Assembly: GCA_041498815.1 (NCBI GenBank)
Contig: JBGQJC010000010.1
Span: 1 to 56,970 of the forward strand
From: DATDPM01 sp041498815
GTDB taxonomy: Bacteria > Pseudomonadota > Alphaproteobacteria > DATDPM01
Reading direction: 5' to 3'
DNA: 56,970 nt
The translations under genes and the position numbers were made by a program. Numbering within the stretch: the stretch's first letter is position 1; each line of letters begins with the position of its first letter. The notes beneath the pieces are model-generated. The model did not search any database and was not told the DNA's origin. It saw only the letters and a program-made list of their open reading frames with translations. Below, in pieces: positions 36,267 through 44,508 of this stretch.

Positions 36267-37307
36267 TTATGGCGATGGATTGGGATCGGCATTGTGAACC
36301 GCTTCGATCTCGGCCAGCACTTCATCGGATAAGCGCAGACTCGCCGCCCCGATATTTTCCTTGAGCTGCTCCAAAGTCGTCGCCCCGATGATGACGCTGG
36401 TGACGAACGGCCTGCTCAAAGCATAGGCGATCGCAAGCTGCGCGGGTTTCAGCCCATGCCTTCGGGCGATTCCGACATAGGCCGCGGTCGCGTGCCGGGC
36501 CCGCCCGCTCTGGTAGCGCTTGTATTCGGGGAACAAGGTGAGGCGCGCGTTCTTGGGATTTGCCCCGTTCAGGTATTTGCCCGACAGCACGCCGAAGCCG
36601 AGCGGCGAATACGCCAAGAGCCCGCAGGATTCCCGGATCGCGATCTCGGCCAAGCCGATCTCGAAGGTGCGGTTCAAGAGGCTATAGGGATTCTGGATCG
36701 AGGCGACACGCGGTAGCGCCCGGGTATCGGCGAGGTTGAGATAGCGCGTCAGTCCCCAAGGCGTTTCATTCGAGACCCCGGCATGGCGAATCTTTCCGGC
36801 CGTGACGAGATCGCCCAAAACCGAAAGCGTTTCCTCGAGCGGAACGGAATCATCCGGCGCGCGATGCACGTAGCCCAGCGCCCCGAAGAAATTCGTGCGC
36901 CGGTCCGGCCAGTGGAGCTGATAAAGATCGATGACGTCGATTCCAAGCCGCCGCAAGCTCGCTTCGACGGCGGCGGTGATATTGGCGCGGTCGAGTCTGG
37001 TTCCCCCGCCGCGCAGCCAGGTGAATTCGCGGCTGCGGCCGCTCACCTTGGTGGCGATCGCCACGCGACCGCGATTTTGGGCGCGCTTCAGCCAGCTGCC
37101 GATGATGCTTTCGGTGAACCCTTGCGTCCCGGCCTTGACCGGGATTGGGTACATTTCCGCGGCATCGATGAAGGTGACGCCCGAATCCGCCGCCAGGTCC
37201 AACTGGCGGTGGGCGTCGGCCTCGCTGTTCTGCTCGCCCCAGGTCATGGTCCCGAGGCAGATCGCGGAAACCTTGATGCCGGTTTTCCCAAGCGGACGGC
37301 TGTCCAT
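36267..37307 (-). CDS. NADP(H)-dependent aldo/keto reductase (Tas-like)
   Basis: The 346-residue TIM-barrel enzyme shows LGKTGIKVSAICLGTMTWGE, the catalytic Asp-Tyr region FIDAAEMYPIPVKAGTQGFT, the Lys in VAIATKVSG, and the His in DLYQLHWPDR. GVSNETPWGL and the coenzyme end FVTSVIIGATTLEQLKEN are also typical. The Tas group keeps the longer loop after the catalytic Tyr, as here. The physiological carbonyl substrate is unknown. Confidence 0.94.
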   Translation of the reverse strand: MDSRPLGKTGIKVSAICLGTMTWGEQNSEADAHRQLDLAADSGVTFIDAAEMYPIPVKAGTQGFTESIIGSWLKRAQNRGRVAIATKVSGRSREFTWLRGGGTRLDRANITAAVEASLRRLGIDVIDLYQLHWPDRRTNFFGALGYVHRAPDDSVPLEETLSVLGDLVTAGKIRHAGVSNETPWGLTRYLNLADTRALPRVASIQNPYSLLNRTFEIGLAEIAIRESCGLLAYSPLGFGVLSGKYLNGANPKNARLTLFPEYKRYQSGRARHATAAYVGIARRHGLKPAQLAIAYALSRPFVTSVIIGATTLEQLKENIGAASLRLSDEVLAEIEAVHNADPNPSP

Positions 37308-37360
37308 GGCGGTCCTTAAGATAACGGTGGGGGAAAATCCGGCAAGGGCGCTCGAGGCCC

Positions 37361-37426
37361 CGCCGGGCGCGGCTAGAGAACCCGCCGGGCGCGGCTAGAG
37401 AACCCGCCGGGCGCGGCTAGAGAAAG
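37361..37426. repeat. Three 22-bp tandem repeats over the FIST gene stop codon
   Basis: The unit CGCCGGGCGCGGCTAGAGAA plus two bases repeats with starts at 37361, 37383 and 37405. The right-hand copy holds the TAG (37419-37417) that ends the FIST gene on the minus strand. The other two copies are in its 3' untranslated part, each carrying the same CTAG. Confidence 0.95.
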
Positions 37427-38568
37427 AGCGCAAGCACGCCGGTATAGCCGTAAAGCCGGTTGTTGCAGATCTCGCCGTTCGCCGAAAATCCGATGAGCGG
37501 GAAGGAGCCGAATTCTTTCCGGATGAGGTCGAGCTCGCGGTTCGCCGGAGAAAAGATCGCCGGCCCGCGGCCGACGCAAGCGACGTAAATTCCCGCCTTG
37601 GGCGGATCGGCGATGCGGCGGCGAAGCTGCGAGAGCATCTGCGCCATGTCGGTCACGGCCTCTTCCTCGCCGCGGCGCACGAACATGATCTTGTCGCCGA
37701 TCGCAACCTTTTCCCCGATCACAAGCAGGCCGCGCTCGGCGTCGATCCCGATCAGGTTGCGGACCATATAATCTCCCGTGTCCGACGCCTCGACCGGGAA
37801 CGCCGCTTCGATGGCGGCGATCCGCTCCGCGAAATTCTCGGTGATCTCCTCGCCCGCGTCCTTGGCCAGCACCGTCAGCGCCTCCTGGCCGTCGAGCTCG
37901 GCCAGCACATTGCCGAAGCCCGCGGTCACGGTATGCACCGCGCCGATCGGACGGCAGCCTTGGGTCAAGCCGGTCGCAACCGCGACGTCGCTTCCGAAAA
38001 GAACGCCCGAAATTCCGCCCTGGGTGATATCGCCCGCCACCTGATCGAAGCCGCGGCGCGACGAGGTAAGCCCGCCCACCAAAAACGCCGACGCCGCTTC
38101 CGCAAGCTCGCAGACGAGGGCCGGGATGCGCGGGTTGCGGGGATCGCCGTGCACGAGGCCGAGCTTGGGATGGTGAACCGCGATCCAATCGCACGCCGTG
38201 CGCCGGAAGCCGCCCATGTCGGCGGAGATCGCGGGAAACACCCGGTAAGAATCCGGCGCCAGCTCGGCCGTCATCACCGCGATCGCCGGCACGTCGAAAT
38301 ATTCGGTCCCCGTCGCGCACACGCCGACGCCGATCGTCCCTACCCAATCCTCGATCCCGGTGCGGCTGCGCAGGAACGTCAAAATGCTCGGGAAGTCGTC
38401 GGCCAGAACGTCGGTGACGTAAACGAAGCCGAGATTGGCCGAGCCGGGTGCCGGTCCCAGTTGGCTCACGCAGTCCTTTGCCGCCTGCGGCCACTTGCCG
38501 GTGGCGTGGGCGATGCGAAACCGGGTTTTGGCCTCGGTGCCGAGGATGGCGCCCTCCCTTCGCGTCAT
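37417..38568 (-). CDS. FIST domain-containing protein
   Basis: The 383-residue soluble protein has a FIST_N domain (LGFVYVTDVLADDFPSILTF, WVGTIGVGVCATGTEYFD) followed by a FIST_C domain (CVGRGPAIFSPANRELDLIR and FGSFPLIGFSANGEIC). FIST domains are proposed small-ligand sensors, often fused to signalling modules, but here no output domain is attached. Binding of an amino acid or similar ligand is an inference from the family. It stands alone, with 3' tandem repeats over the stop. Confidence 0.9.
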   Translation of the reverse strand: MTRREGAILGTEAKTRFRIAHATGKWPQAAKDCVSQLGPAPGSANLGFVYVTDVLADDFPSILTFLRSRTGIEDWVGTIGVGVCATGTEYFDVPAIAVMTAELAPDSYRVFPAISADMGGFRRTACDWIAVHHPKLGLVHGDPRNPRIPALVCELAEAASAFLVGGLTSSRRGFDQVAGDITQGGISGVLFGSDVAVATGLTQGCRPIGAVHTVTAGFGNVLAELDGQEALTVLAKDAGEEITENFAERIAAIEAAFPVEASDTGDYMVRNLIGIDAERGLLVIGEKVAIGDKIMFVRRGEEEAVTDMAQMLSQLRRRIADPPKAGIYVACVGRGPAIFSPANRELDLIRKEFGSFPLIGFSANGEICNNRLYGYTGVLALFL

Positions 38569-38733
38569 CGGTCCGGATGCGTATTGCCGGATGTGTATTG
38601 AATGTAGGGTGTAAACCGCCCGCCGGTAAGCCTCAAGGCCGCGATCCGCGCGAAAACTTGAGCGATTCGGGCCCGGCGTTGACCTTTTCCCCCCATGGCC
38701 TAAGTTGATATCAGCCGGTCTCGGAGGTGTCCC

Positions 38734-39042
38734 ATGCGCAGGGTGGCGGCGGGCTTGGCCGTAATGATGCTCGCAACGGGTGCCGCGGCCGCGGATCCCA
38801 ACCAGGAAAGCCGGGAAAAGCAGCAGCAGGCGCAGGCTCTCGCCGTCGAGGCGACCCAGAAGTTCATGCAGGCGATCGAGCTCATGATCCAGGCCCTACC
38901 GCAGTACGGTATGCCGCGGATCGACGACCAGGGGAACATCGTCATTCCCCGGCTCCCCAACGCGACACCCAAGCCCAAGCCGCCGGTCTCCGGGCCGGAC
39001 GGCGATTCCGGTACCCCGGATAAGACCGGCACGAAGCTTTGA
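38734..39042 (+). CDS. Small exported protein of unknown function
   Basis: The 102-residue protein starts with a signal peptide (MRRVAAGLAVMMLATGAAAA, cleavage near AAA-DPN). A Gln-rich helix follows (KQQQAQALAVEATQKFMQAI). Then comes ALPQYGMPRIDDQGNIVIPR, a conserved-looking block found in small periplasmic proteins of Rhodospirillales-like bacteria. The C-terminus is Pro/Lys-rich. A good GGAGGTGT ribosome-binding site precedes the ATG. No function is known to me. Confidence 0.8.
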   Translation: MRRVAAGLAVMMLATGAAAADPNQESREKQQQAQALAVEATQKFMQAIELMIQALPQYGMPRIDDQGNIVIPRLPNATPKPKPPVSGPDGDSGTPDKTGTKL

Positions 39043-39200
39043 ATATCAAAGAGTTACGGAATTTCGCGGTTCCGGCCGGGCACAAGGTCCCGGTACCGCC
39101 GGGCTTATTGAATAGCCCCGATCTCATGCCAATATCAGCGGCAGGCAAGCGGGCACACGGTTGAGTTTTAGAGTCTTCGAATCGAAGAGAGGAATGTGAC

Positions 39201-39920
39201 ATGTCGTACGATGCGGGAAACCGCGGTTCCATCGGTATTTCACGCGCCGCAGCCGTCGTCGACGAGGGCCTGCGCCATTATATGCTGCGCGTTTACAACT
39301 ACATGGCCTCGGGCCTCGCGCTCACCGGAATCGTCGCCTGGTTTGTCGCCGCTTCACCCGCGGCCATGGCGGCGATCTACGGCAATCCGCTGGTCTTTTG
39401 GATCGTGGCCCTGGCGCCCCTCGGATTCGTCCTTGTGCTCGGCTACCGCATCAACCGGATGAGCGTCGGCGCCGCCCAGGCGCTGTTCTGGGTTTTCTCG
39501 GCGGTCATGGGCCTCTCGCTCGCCGGAATCTTCGTCGTTTATACGGGTATGAGCATCGCCCGGGTGTTCTTCATCACCGGGGGCGTTTTTGCGGGCATGA
39601 GCCTTTACGGCTACACCACCAAGCGCGACCTGACGGCGATGGGCGCGTTTCTGTTCATGGGTCTGATCGGCATCATCATCGCCTCTCTCGTGAATCTTTT
39701 CATCGGCTCGACGGCGCTGCAATTCGCGGTCTCGGTTATCGGCGTCATCGTGTTCACCGGGCTCACGGCTTACGATACCCAGAACATCAAAGAGCTCTAT
39801 CTCGATTCGGACACGGTCGAGGTCGCCGACAAAAAGGCGATCACGGGTGCCTTGCGCCTCTATCTCGATTTCCTCAATCTGTTCCTGATGCTCATGCAGC
39901 TCATGGGCAACCGGCGTTAA
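39201..39920 (+). CDS. Bax inhibitor-1/YccA family membrane protein
   Basis: The 239-residue protein has seven predicted membrane helices. Landmarks are LRHYMLRVYNYMASGLALTG, ITGGVFAGMSLYGYTTKRDL, and the final TGALRLYLDFLNLFLMLMQL with the conserved acidic residues of the TMBIM fold. Relatives act as calcium leak channels or bind the FtsH protease. The ATG follows GAGAGGAATGTG. A perfect 15-bp palindrome (39174-39188) ends just before this site. An intrinsic terminator follows the gene. Confidence 0.94.
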   Translation: MSYDAGNRGSIGISRAAAVVDEGLRHYMLRVYNYMASGLALTGIVAWFVAASPAAMAAIYGNPLVFWIVALAPLGFVLVLGYRINRMSVGAAQALFWVFSAVMGLSLAGIFVVYTGMSIARVFFITGGVFAGMSLYGYTTKRDLTAMGAFLFMGLIGIIIASLVNLFIGSTALQFAVSVIGVIVFTGLTAYDTQNIKELYLDSDTVEVADKKAITGALRLYLDFLNLFLMLMQLMGNRR

Positions 39921-39944
39921 CCATCGGCCGACCGCAAGCACATA

Positions 39945-39974
39945 GGCCCGGGACCCAACGGTACCGGGCCTTTT
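39945..39974 (+). terminator. Intrinsic terminator after the BI-1 gene
   Basis: An 11-bp stem with one mismatch (GGCCCGGGACC, 39945-39955, against GGTACCGGGCC, 39960-39970) closes a CAAC loop. TTTTC follows directly. It lies 25 bases past the stop codon. Confidence 0.88.
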
Positions 39975-40103
39975 CATTCGTAATATCCGGAAATTTATCC
40001 GAAAATAGGCCGCGATTCCGGCTTCCGCTTAACCCGCGATTAAGACCGTCACCCCTAGGTTGTGTGCGCAAGATGGCCGCGCCGCGGCCACGGGGAGATT
40101 GTC

Positions 40104-40850
40104 ATGGAGCTACGCGCCGGTTCCGTCGCCTTTGCGCCGTCCGCCGGATCGGGCGAGCCCGACTGGATCGCCCATTGGCACGGGCGGATCTCCCGCACCG
40201 CCGCCTATGACGTCGCCATCAAGGCGATATTCTCCCTCTGGTTTTTCTTCATCGCGTACCGGGTGCTGCACGAGCTGGTGGACTATTTAGCGCGCGCGGA
40301 AACCCTGGCGTCGCCGGCGCTGTTCATCACCTCGATCGCGTCGCGGATCGCGGTTCTGGTCTTTCTCTTAAGCTTCGTGATATTCACCGTGTTGCGCTCG
40401 CGGCCCATCGCCAAGGCACCGGGCTTTTTGCCTCGCATCACCGCCTTCGCCGGAACTTTCTCGCTGATGGTCTTGCCGTTTTTCCCGCACGGCACACTTT
40501 CCATCGAAATGAACGTGTTGAGCACGTTCCTCACGCTCGCCGGAAGCTCTCTCGCAATCTATGTCCTGTGCCATCTCGGGCGTTCGGTCAGCATCATGGC
40601 CGAAGCGCGCCGCTTGGTGACGGACGGCCCTTATCGCTACGTCCGCCATCCGCTTTACCTGGCGGAAGAAGTCGCGGTGATCGGCGCATTCCTCCAATAC
40701 CTATCGCCCTGGACCACGCTTCTCGTCTGCATCCATTGGCTGCTGCAAATGGCCCGTATGCGGAACGAAGAAAAAGTGCTGCGCGCCACCCTACCGGGTT
40801 ACGGCGCGTATATGCATCGGACCGCCCGCCTCATTCCCGGCATTTACTGA
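40104..40850 (+). CDS. Isoprenylcysteine carboxyl methyltransferase family protein
   Basis: The 248-residue membrane protein has about six helices and ends in the ICMT signature DGPYRYVRHPLYLAE (174-188), with a final MRNEEKVLRATLPGYGAYMH. Bacterial members methylate or modify unknown substrates; a protein prenyl target is unlikely. The ATG at 40104 follows GGGGAGATT and is preferred over a start at 40062. It lies downstream of a terminator, so it should have its own promoter in the 130 bp before it. Confidence 0.9.
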   Translation: MELRAGSVAFAPSAGSGEPDWIAHWHGRISRTAAYDVAIKAIFSLWFFFIAYRVLHELVDYLARAETLASPALFITSIASRIAVLVFLLSFVIFTVLRSRPIAKAPGFLPRITAFAGTFSLMVLPFFPHGTLSIEMNVLSTFLTLAGSSLAIYVLCHLGRSVSIMAEARRLVTDGPYRYVRHPLYLAEEVAVIGAFLQYLSPWTTLLVCIHWLLQMARMRNEEKVLRATLPGYGAYMHRTARLIPGIY

Positions 40851-41268
40851 TCCGCCTTTGCCGCCGCCAGGCCGTCGCTCGCCGCGGCCCAAGGCCGGGG
40901 CCGCATTCCCGTTGCCGGGTACCTTTCCGGACCCGCATTTTCGATTCCGGGCGCGATTTCGGCCCCGGCCCGCCCCGGGTTTTGGCGATCAAACCAAGTC
41001 AAGCTCAGGTCCAGCCCAAGAATTAGAAATCGACCGGACAGGGCTCGAAATACACGGCTATCAATAGATGGACCGAAGTAAATAGGAACGCCGCTCGCAT
41101 TTCTATCGTTCTCTAGGAGCAATTACTCGAATTTCTTGACTTCTTTCGATAAAATTTACTGCAATTTATTACTTTATGCGTTTGTTTTTCTTGTTGCCGA
41201 TTAACCTCCTGTTAAGAAGCGCCGCCTATCATCGCACCATCACTTCTGCCATGAGGAGGACTTCGAGC
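40851..41268. other. Intergenic region upstream of the flp pilin
   Basis: No gene is seen in these 418 bases. The first half is GC-rich. From about 41040 the DNA turns A+T-rich, as expected for a strong regulated promoter region. A CtrA-type box lies at 41201-41215 and the pilin ribosome-binding site GAGGAGG is at 41253-41259. No clear sigma-70 or sigma-54 pair was found. Confidence 0.6.
41201..41215 (+). promoter_or_regulatory. CtrA-type binding box (TTAA-N7-TTAA) before flp
   Basis: The sequence is TTAA-CCTCCTG-TTAA, a perfect match to the CtrA consensus with the right 7-base gap, 53 bases before the pilin start. In Caulobacter CtrA activates pilA. A match to all eight fixed bases is expected well under once per 57 kb at this GC content. 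No ctrA gene is in the window. Confidence 0.6.
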
Positions 41269-41451
41269 ATGTTTAAGACCATTCGTAACTTCTTGCGCGA
41301 CGAAACCGGCGCCACCGCGATCGAATACGGCCTGATCGCCGGCCTCGTTTCGGTCGCCGCGATTGCCGCGATGAGCGCATTGGGTACGTCGCTGACGACG
41401 ATCTTCAATTACGTCGCCACCACGCTCGGCGCAGTCGTTCCCGCCGCCTAG
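41269..41451 (+). CDS. flp: Flp/PilA type IVb pilin
   Basis: The 60-residue prepilin is the main subunit of the Tad pilus. A basic leader (MFKTIRNFLRDETG) ends at Gly14, and the mature protein begins ATAIEYGLIAGLVSVAAIAA, the invariant Flp motif. Glu19 is position 5 of the mature protein, followed by Tyr20. The ATG follows GAGGAGG nine bases upstream. A CtrA-type box and an AT-rich promoter lie before it, and a strong hairpin separates it from cpaA, as expected for a highly expressed pilin. Confidence 0.96.
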   Translation: MFKTIRNFLRDETGATAIEYGLIAGLVSVAAIAAMSALGTSLTTIFNYVATTLGAVVPAA

Positions 41452-41475
41452 TTCATCGCCGAGGAAATTGTTTCC

Positions 41476-41510
41476 GGGTACGGGGCGCGTTTCAAGCGCG
41501 CTCCGTACCC
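41476..41510 (+). promoter_or_regulatory. Stable intercistronic hairpin between flp and cpaA
   Basis: A 14-bp stem with one G-T pair (GGGTACGGGGCGCG, 41476-41489, pairing with 41497-41510) closes a 7-base loop. No T tract follows, so it is not a classic terminator. It could protect the flp message 3' end or partially terminate, giving more pilin than assembly proteins; this is inference. Confidence 0.6.
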
Positions 41511-41611
41511 GCGATTTCCGGGGCAATCTGGGGAATTCCGGCGCGGCGCTTGAACGGAAAAAATAACAGCGCCGGAACACGTGTTTAAGGCGCCACCAAG
41601 GACCACGAAGA

Positions 41612-42112
41612 ATGGCCTCCGCACTCGTTGATCAATTCGCGATCGTTCTGTTCATCGGCCTGCTGATCTGGGCCGCGCTGAACGACTTCAAGACCTATCT
41701 CATCCCCAATTCGGTCAGCTTTTCGGTCGCGCTGCTTTATCCCGCGCATGTTCTGGCAAGTGCCGCCGCCGTCGATTGGCTGGGTGCCGTTATCGTCGTC
41801 GGCGCGGTTCTCGCCGCCGGCTTCGCGATGTTTACGATGCGCTGGGCCGGTGGCGGCGACGTCAAGCTGTTGGCGGCGGTTTCCCTTTGGGCCGGGCCCA
41901 ATCAAATTCTTGCCTTGGTGCTGCTCACCACCGTGGCGGGCGGCCTGCTCGCAGTGCTGACCGGAAGTCATTTGCGGTATTTGCGGCCCTGGCCTTCCGG
42001 GGCGCTCGCACCCGACGAGGCCCAGGCCATCAAGCTGCGCACCTCCGTTCCCTACGGCATCGCCATCGCGCTGGGCGGAATGTGGCTCGCCGGCCAAATG
42101 ATCGTGCATTGA
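41612..42112 (+). CDS. cpaA: Prepilin peptidase CpaA (TadV), A24 family
   Basis: The 166-residue membrane aspartyl protease cleaves the Flp leader. The two catalytic aspartates are Asp25 in AALNDFKTYLIPN and Asp83 in AGGGDVKLLAA (the GD-x-K motif). About six membrane helices are predicted. It lacks the zinc-finger and methylase part of full type IV prepilin peptidases, as usual for Tad systems. It begins the cpa block 160 bp after flp. Confidence 0.95.
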   Translation: MASALVDQFAIVLFIGLLIWAALNDFKTYLIPNSVSFSVALLYPAHVLASAAAVDWLGAVIVVGAVLAAGFAMFTMRWAGGGDVKLLAAVSLWAGPNQILALVLLTTVAGGLLAVLTGSHLRYLRPWPSGALAPDEAQAIKLRTSVPYGIAIALGGMWLAGQMIVH

Positions 42113-42131
42113 GAGAACGAAGGAGAGTGCC

Positions 42132-43061
42132 ATGAAAATGCGCGTCGTTCTCTTGATCGTCTTGGCCCTTGGGGCCGCGATGGGGACCGTCTATTTCGCG
42201 CACAACTGGATGGAGGCCCAGCGTGCGGCCATGAGCCAGGCCCCGGCGCCGCCGCCCGCGCATAACGAGATCCTGGTCGCAAAAGAGGATTTGCCCGCCG
42301 GCACCTTGATCAAGCCGGAACAGCTGCGCTGGCAGGCTTGGCCCGATGCGAGCATGGCGGCCACCTATGTTCCGAACGACGGCAAGCGCGCGCCCGAAGA
42401 TTTCGCGGGCGCGGTGGTGCGCGAAGGCCTTTCGACCGGCCAGCCGATCACCGATTCGATTGTGGTAAAGCCCGGCGAAAGCGGATTCCTGGCGGCGGTG
42501 CTGGCACCCGGCATGCGCGCGGTTTCGGTTTCGATCAACGCCACCACCGGGATTTCCGGTTTCATCTTTCCGGGCGACCGCGTGGACGTGATCCTGACCC
42601 AGAACATCAAGCACGAAGGCGAGGAACAAAAAGATATTGTGCACCGGGCCAGCGAAACCGTGCTGTCCAACGCGCGCGTGATCGCCGTCGACCAGACCAC
42701 GAACGATCAGGAAGAAAAGCCGGTCGTCGCCAAGACCGTGACTCTCGAGGTCACGCCCAAACAGGCCGAAGTCGTGACGCTGGCAAGCGAGATCGGAAAA
42801 TTATCGTTCAGCTTGCGCAGCATGGTACGCGACGAGTCCGGTCCGTCGGTGCCGGAACAAATCGCGCAAAGAGAAAACGTCGCGGATAAATCCGATGCCG
42901 ACAAAAAACCAGAACAAAAAGACGGCAAGCCCGCGCCGGCTCCGGGACGCCACACTTTCACGTGGGATTCCGAGGCCAGCGTCCTGTTGGGCAGAGGCCG
43001 CCCGGTCAACGTCCTCCACGGGGAAAAAGCCGAAACCCAGGATCTCCGGAGTACGAAATGA
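42132..43061 (+). CDS. cpaB: Flp pilus assembly protein CpaB (RcpC)
   Basis: The 309-residue periplasmic protein is anchored by one N-terminal helix (MRVVLLIVLALGAAMGTVYF). The SAF-like domain ILVAKEDLPAGTLIKPEQLR and VVREGLSTGQPITDSIVV is followed by the RcpC signature RAVSVSINATTGISGFIFPG and DRVDVILTQNI. The tail is charged and low in complexity. CpaB helps pilin glycan or secretin functions. The stop overlaps the cpaC start. Confidence 0.95.
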   Translation: MKMRVVLLIVLALGAAMGTVYFAHNWMEAQRAAMSQAPAPPPAHNEILVAKEDLPAGTLIKPEQLRWQAWPDASMAATYVPNDGKRAPEDFAGAVVREGLSTGQPITDSIVVKPGESGFLAAVLAPGMRAVSVSINATTGISGFIFPGDRVDVILTQNIKHEGEEQKDIVHRASETVLSNARVIAVDQTTNDQEEKPVVAKTVTLEVTPKQAEVVTLASEIGKLSFSLRSMVRDESGPSVPEQIAQRENVADKSDADKKPEQKDGKPAPAPGRHTFTWDSEASVLLGRGRPVNVLHGEKAETQDLRSTK

Positions 43062-44497
43062 GCCTGCGCCAAAAACTCGCCGCACTTTCCCTCGCCCTGC
43101 TGCCGTGCCTGGTCACGGCGGCTTTCGCTTTGCCCGCAGGCGCCAAAGAAGTCACGGCGTCGCAAGGGTCGGCGATTCAAATCGAGCTCAATAAGGGCCA
43201 GCTCATCCGCCTGGAACACGCGGCCGCAACCGTGTTCGTCGCCAATCCCGAGATCGCGGACATCCAGGTCAAATCGCCGACCCTCATCTACGTGTTCGCC
43301 AAGAAAGTCGGCGAAACCACGCTGTTTGCGGTCGACGAACACGAGCGCACGCTTCTCGACGCGCCGGTCACCGTGAGCCACGATCTCACCCGCCTCAACG
43401 GGGCTCTCAAATCCCTGCTTCCCGATTCCGACATTGCCGCGCGCTCGGTGGACGGCGGCGTGGTGCTGTCGGGCGCGGTCGATTCCGCGGTCCAGGCCGA
43501 AGACGCGCGCCGGATGTCGGCCCGCTTCATCGGCAAGGACGAGGAGGTCATCAACCGCCTCAATGTCACCGGGCCGAATCAGGTGAACTTGAGGGTGCGC
43601 GTCGCCGAGGTTTCGCGCAACGTGACGAAACAACTCGGCATCAACTGGGAATCGGTATTCTCCACCGCCGGCTTCGTGTTCGGCCTGGGCGTCGGTGCGC
43701 CGTTCATTGCCGGCGTGGGCGCTCTCGGAGCAGTCCCGCGCAGCACGGACTCGACGCTGAACAACGCCTTCTTTCACGGTAATTCGGGCGATTTCGATCT
43801 CAACGCGCTGATCGATGCGCTGGCCGACGAGAATTTAATCACGGTCCTGGCCGAGCCCAATCTGATCGCCTTGTCGGGCGAGACGGCGAGTTTCCTGGCC
43901 GGCGGTGAATTCCCGGTTCCGGTGCCGCAGTCGGGCACCTCCAACAACATCACCATCGAGTTCAAGAAATTCGGCGTGAGTCTCGCTTTCACGCCCACCG
44001 TGCTCGACAGCGGCCGCATCGGCCTCAAGGTCATCCCGGAGGTGAGCGAGCTCGCCACCAACACCGCGAACGGCGCGGTCGAGATCGACAGCTTCACGAT
44101 CCCGGCCTTGACCACGCGGCGCGCCGAAACCACGGTCGAATTGGGCAGCGGCCAAAGCTTCGCGATCGCCGGCCTGTTGCAGAACAACATCAGCCACGAC
44201 GTCTCCAAGTTCCCGGGGCTGGGCGACTTGCCGGTCATAGGCACGCTGTTCCGCTCGAGCCGGTTCCTGCGCAATGAGTCCGAGCTCGTGATCATTGTCA
44301 CGCCCTACATCGTGCGCCCGGTATCGTCGATGAGAATGGCGTCTCCGACCGACGGGCTGGTGGCGCCCAGCGACCGCGAGCGCATCTTCCTCGGGCGCTC
44401 CTACAGTCCGCAACTGAAGCAACAGCCCAAGCCCGGCCCGGTCGGTCCCGGAGGCGAAGGCCTGAATGGCTCGGTCGGCTTCATGATGGATCAATAG
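43058..44497 (+). CDS. cpaC: Tad pilus outer-membrane secretin CpaC (RcpA)
   Basis: The 479-residue secretin has a signal peptide (LALLPCLVTAAFALPAGAKE). The N-terminal pilus-type domain shows VFVANPEIADIQVKSPTLIY. A BON-like middle part (DSDIAARSVDGGVVLSGAVD) follows, and the secretin core has LAEPNLIALSGETASFLAGG, SLAFTPTVLDSGRIGLKVIP and LGDLPVIGTLFRS. It forms the outer-membrane gate. The ATG at 43058 overlaps the cpaB stop and starts the signal peptide; a start at 42962 is not used. Confidence 0.96.
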   Translation: MSLRQKLAALSLALLPCLVTAAFALPAGAKEVTASQGSAIQIELNKGQLIRLEHAAATVFVANPEIADIQVKSPTLIYVFAKKVGETTLFAVDEHERTLLDAPVTVSHDLTRLNGALKSLLPDSDIAARSVDGGVVLSGAVDSAVQAEDARRMSARFIGKDEEVINRLNVTGPNQVNLRVRVAEVSRNVTKQLGINWESVFSTAGFVFGLGVGAPFIAGVGALGAVPRSTDSTLNNAFFHGNSGDFDLNALIDALADENLITVLAEPNLIALSGETASFLAGGEFPVPVPQSGTSNNITIEFKKFGVSLAFTPTVLDSGRIGLKVIPEVSELATNTANGAVEIDSFTIPALTTRRAETTVELGSGQSFAIAGLLQNNISHDVSKFPGLGDLPVIGTLFRSSRFLRNESELVIIVTPYIVRPVSSMRMASPTDGLVAPSDRERIFLGRSYSPQLKQQPKPGPVGPGGEGLNGSVGFMMDQ

Positions 44498-44508
44498 GGG
44501 GACGCGCC

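Noticed and set aside
39174..39188. A perfect 15-bp palindrome (TCTTCGA-A-TCGAAGA) overlapping the BI-1 ribosome-binding area
   Set aside because: Palindromes of this size occur a few times by chance in 57 kb. Without conservation or a known regulator it is not called an operator.
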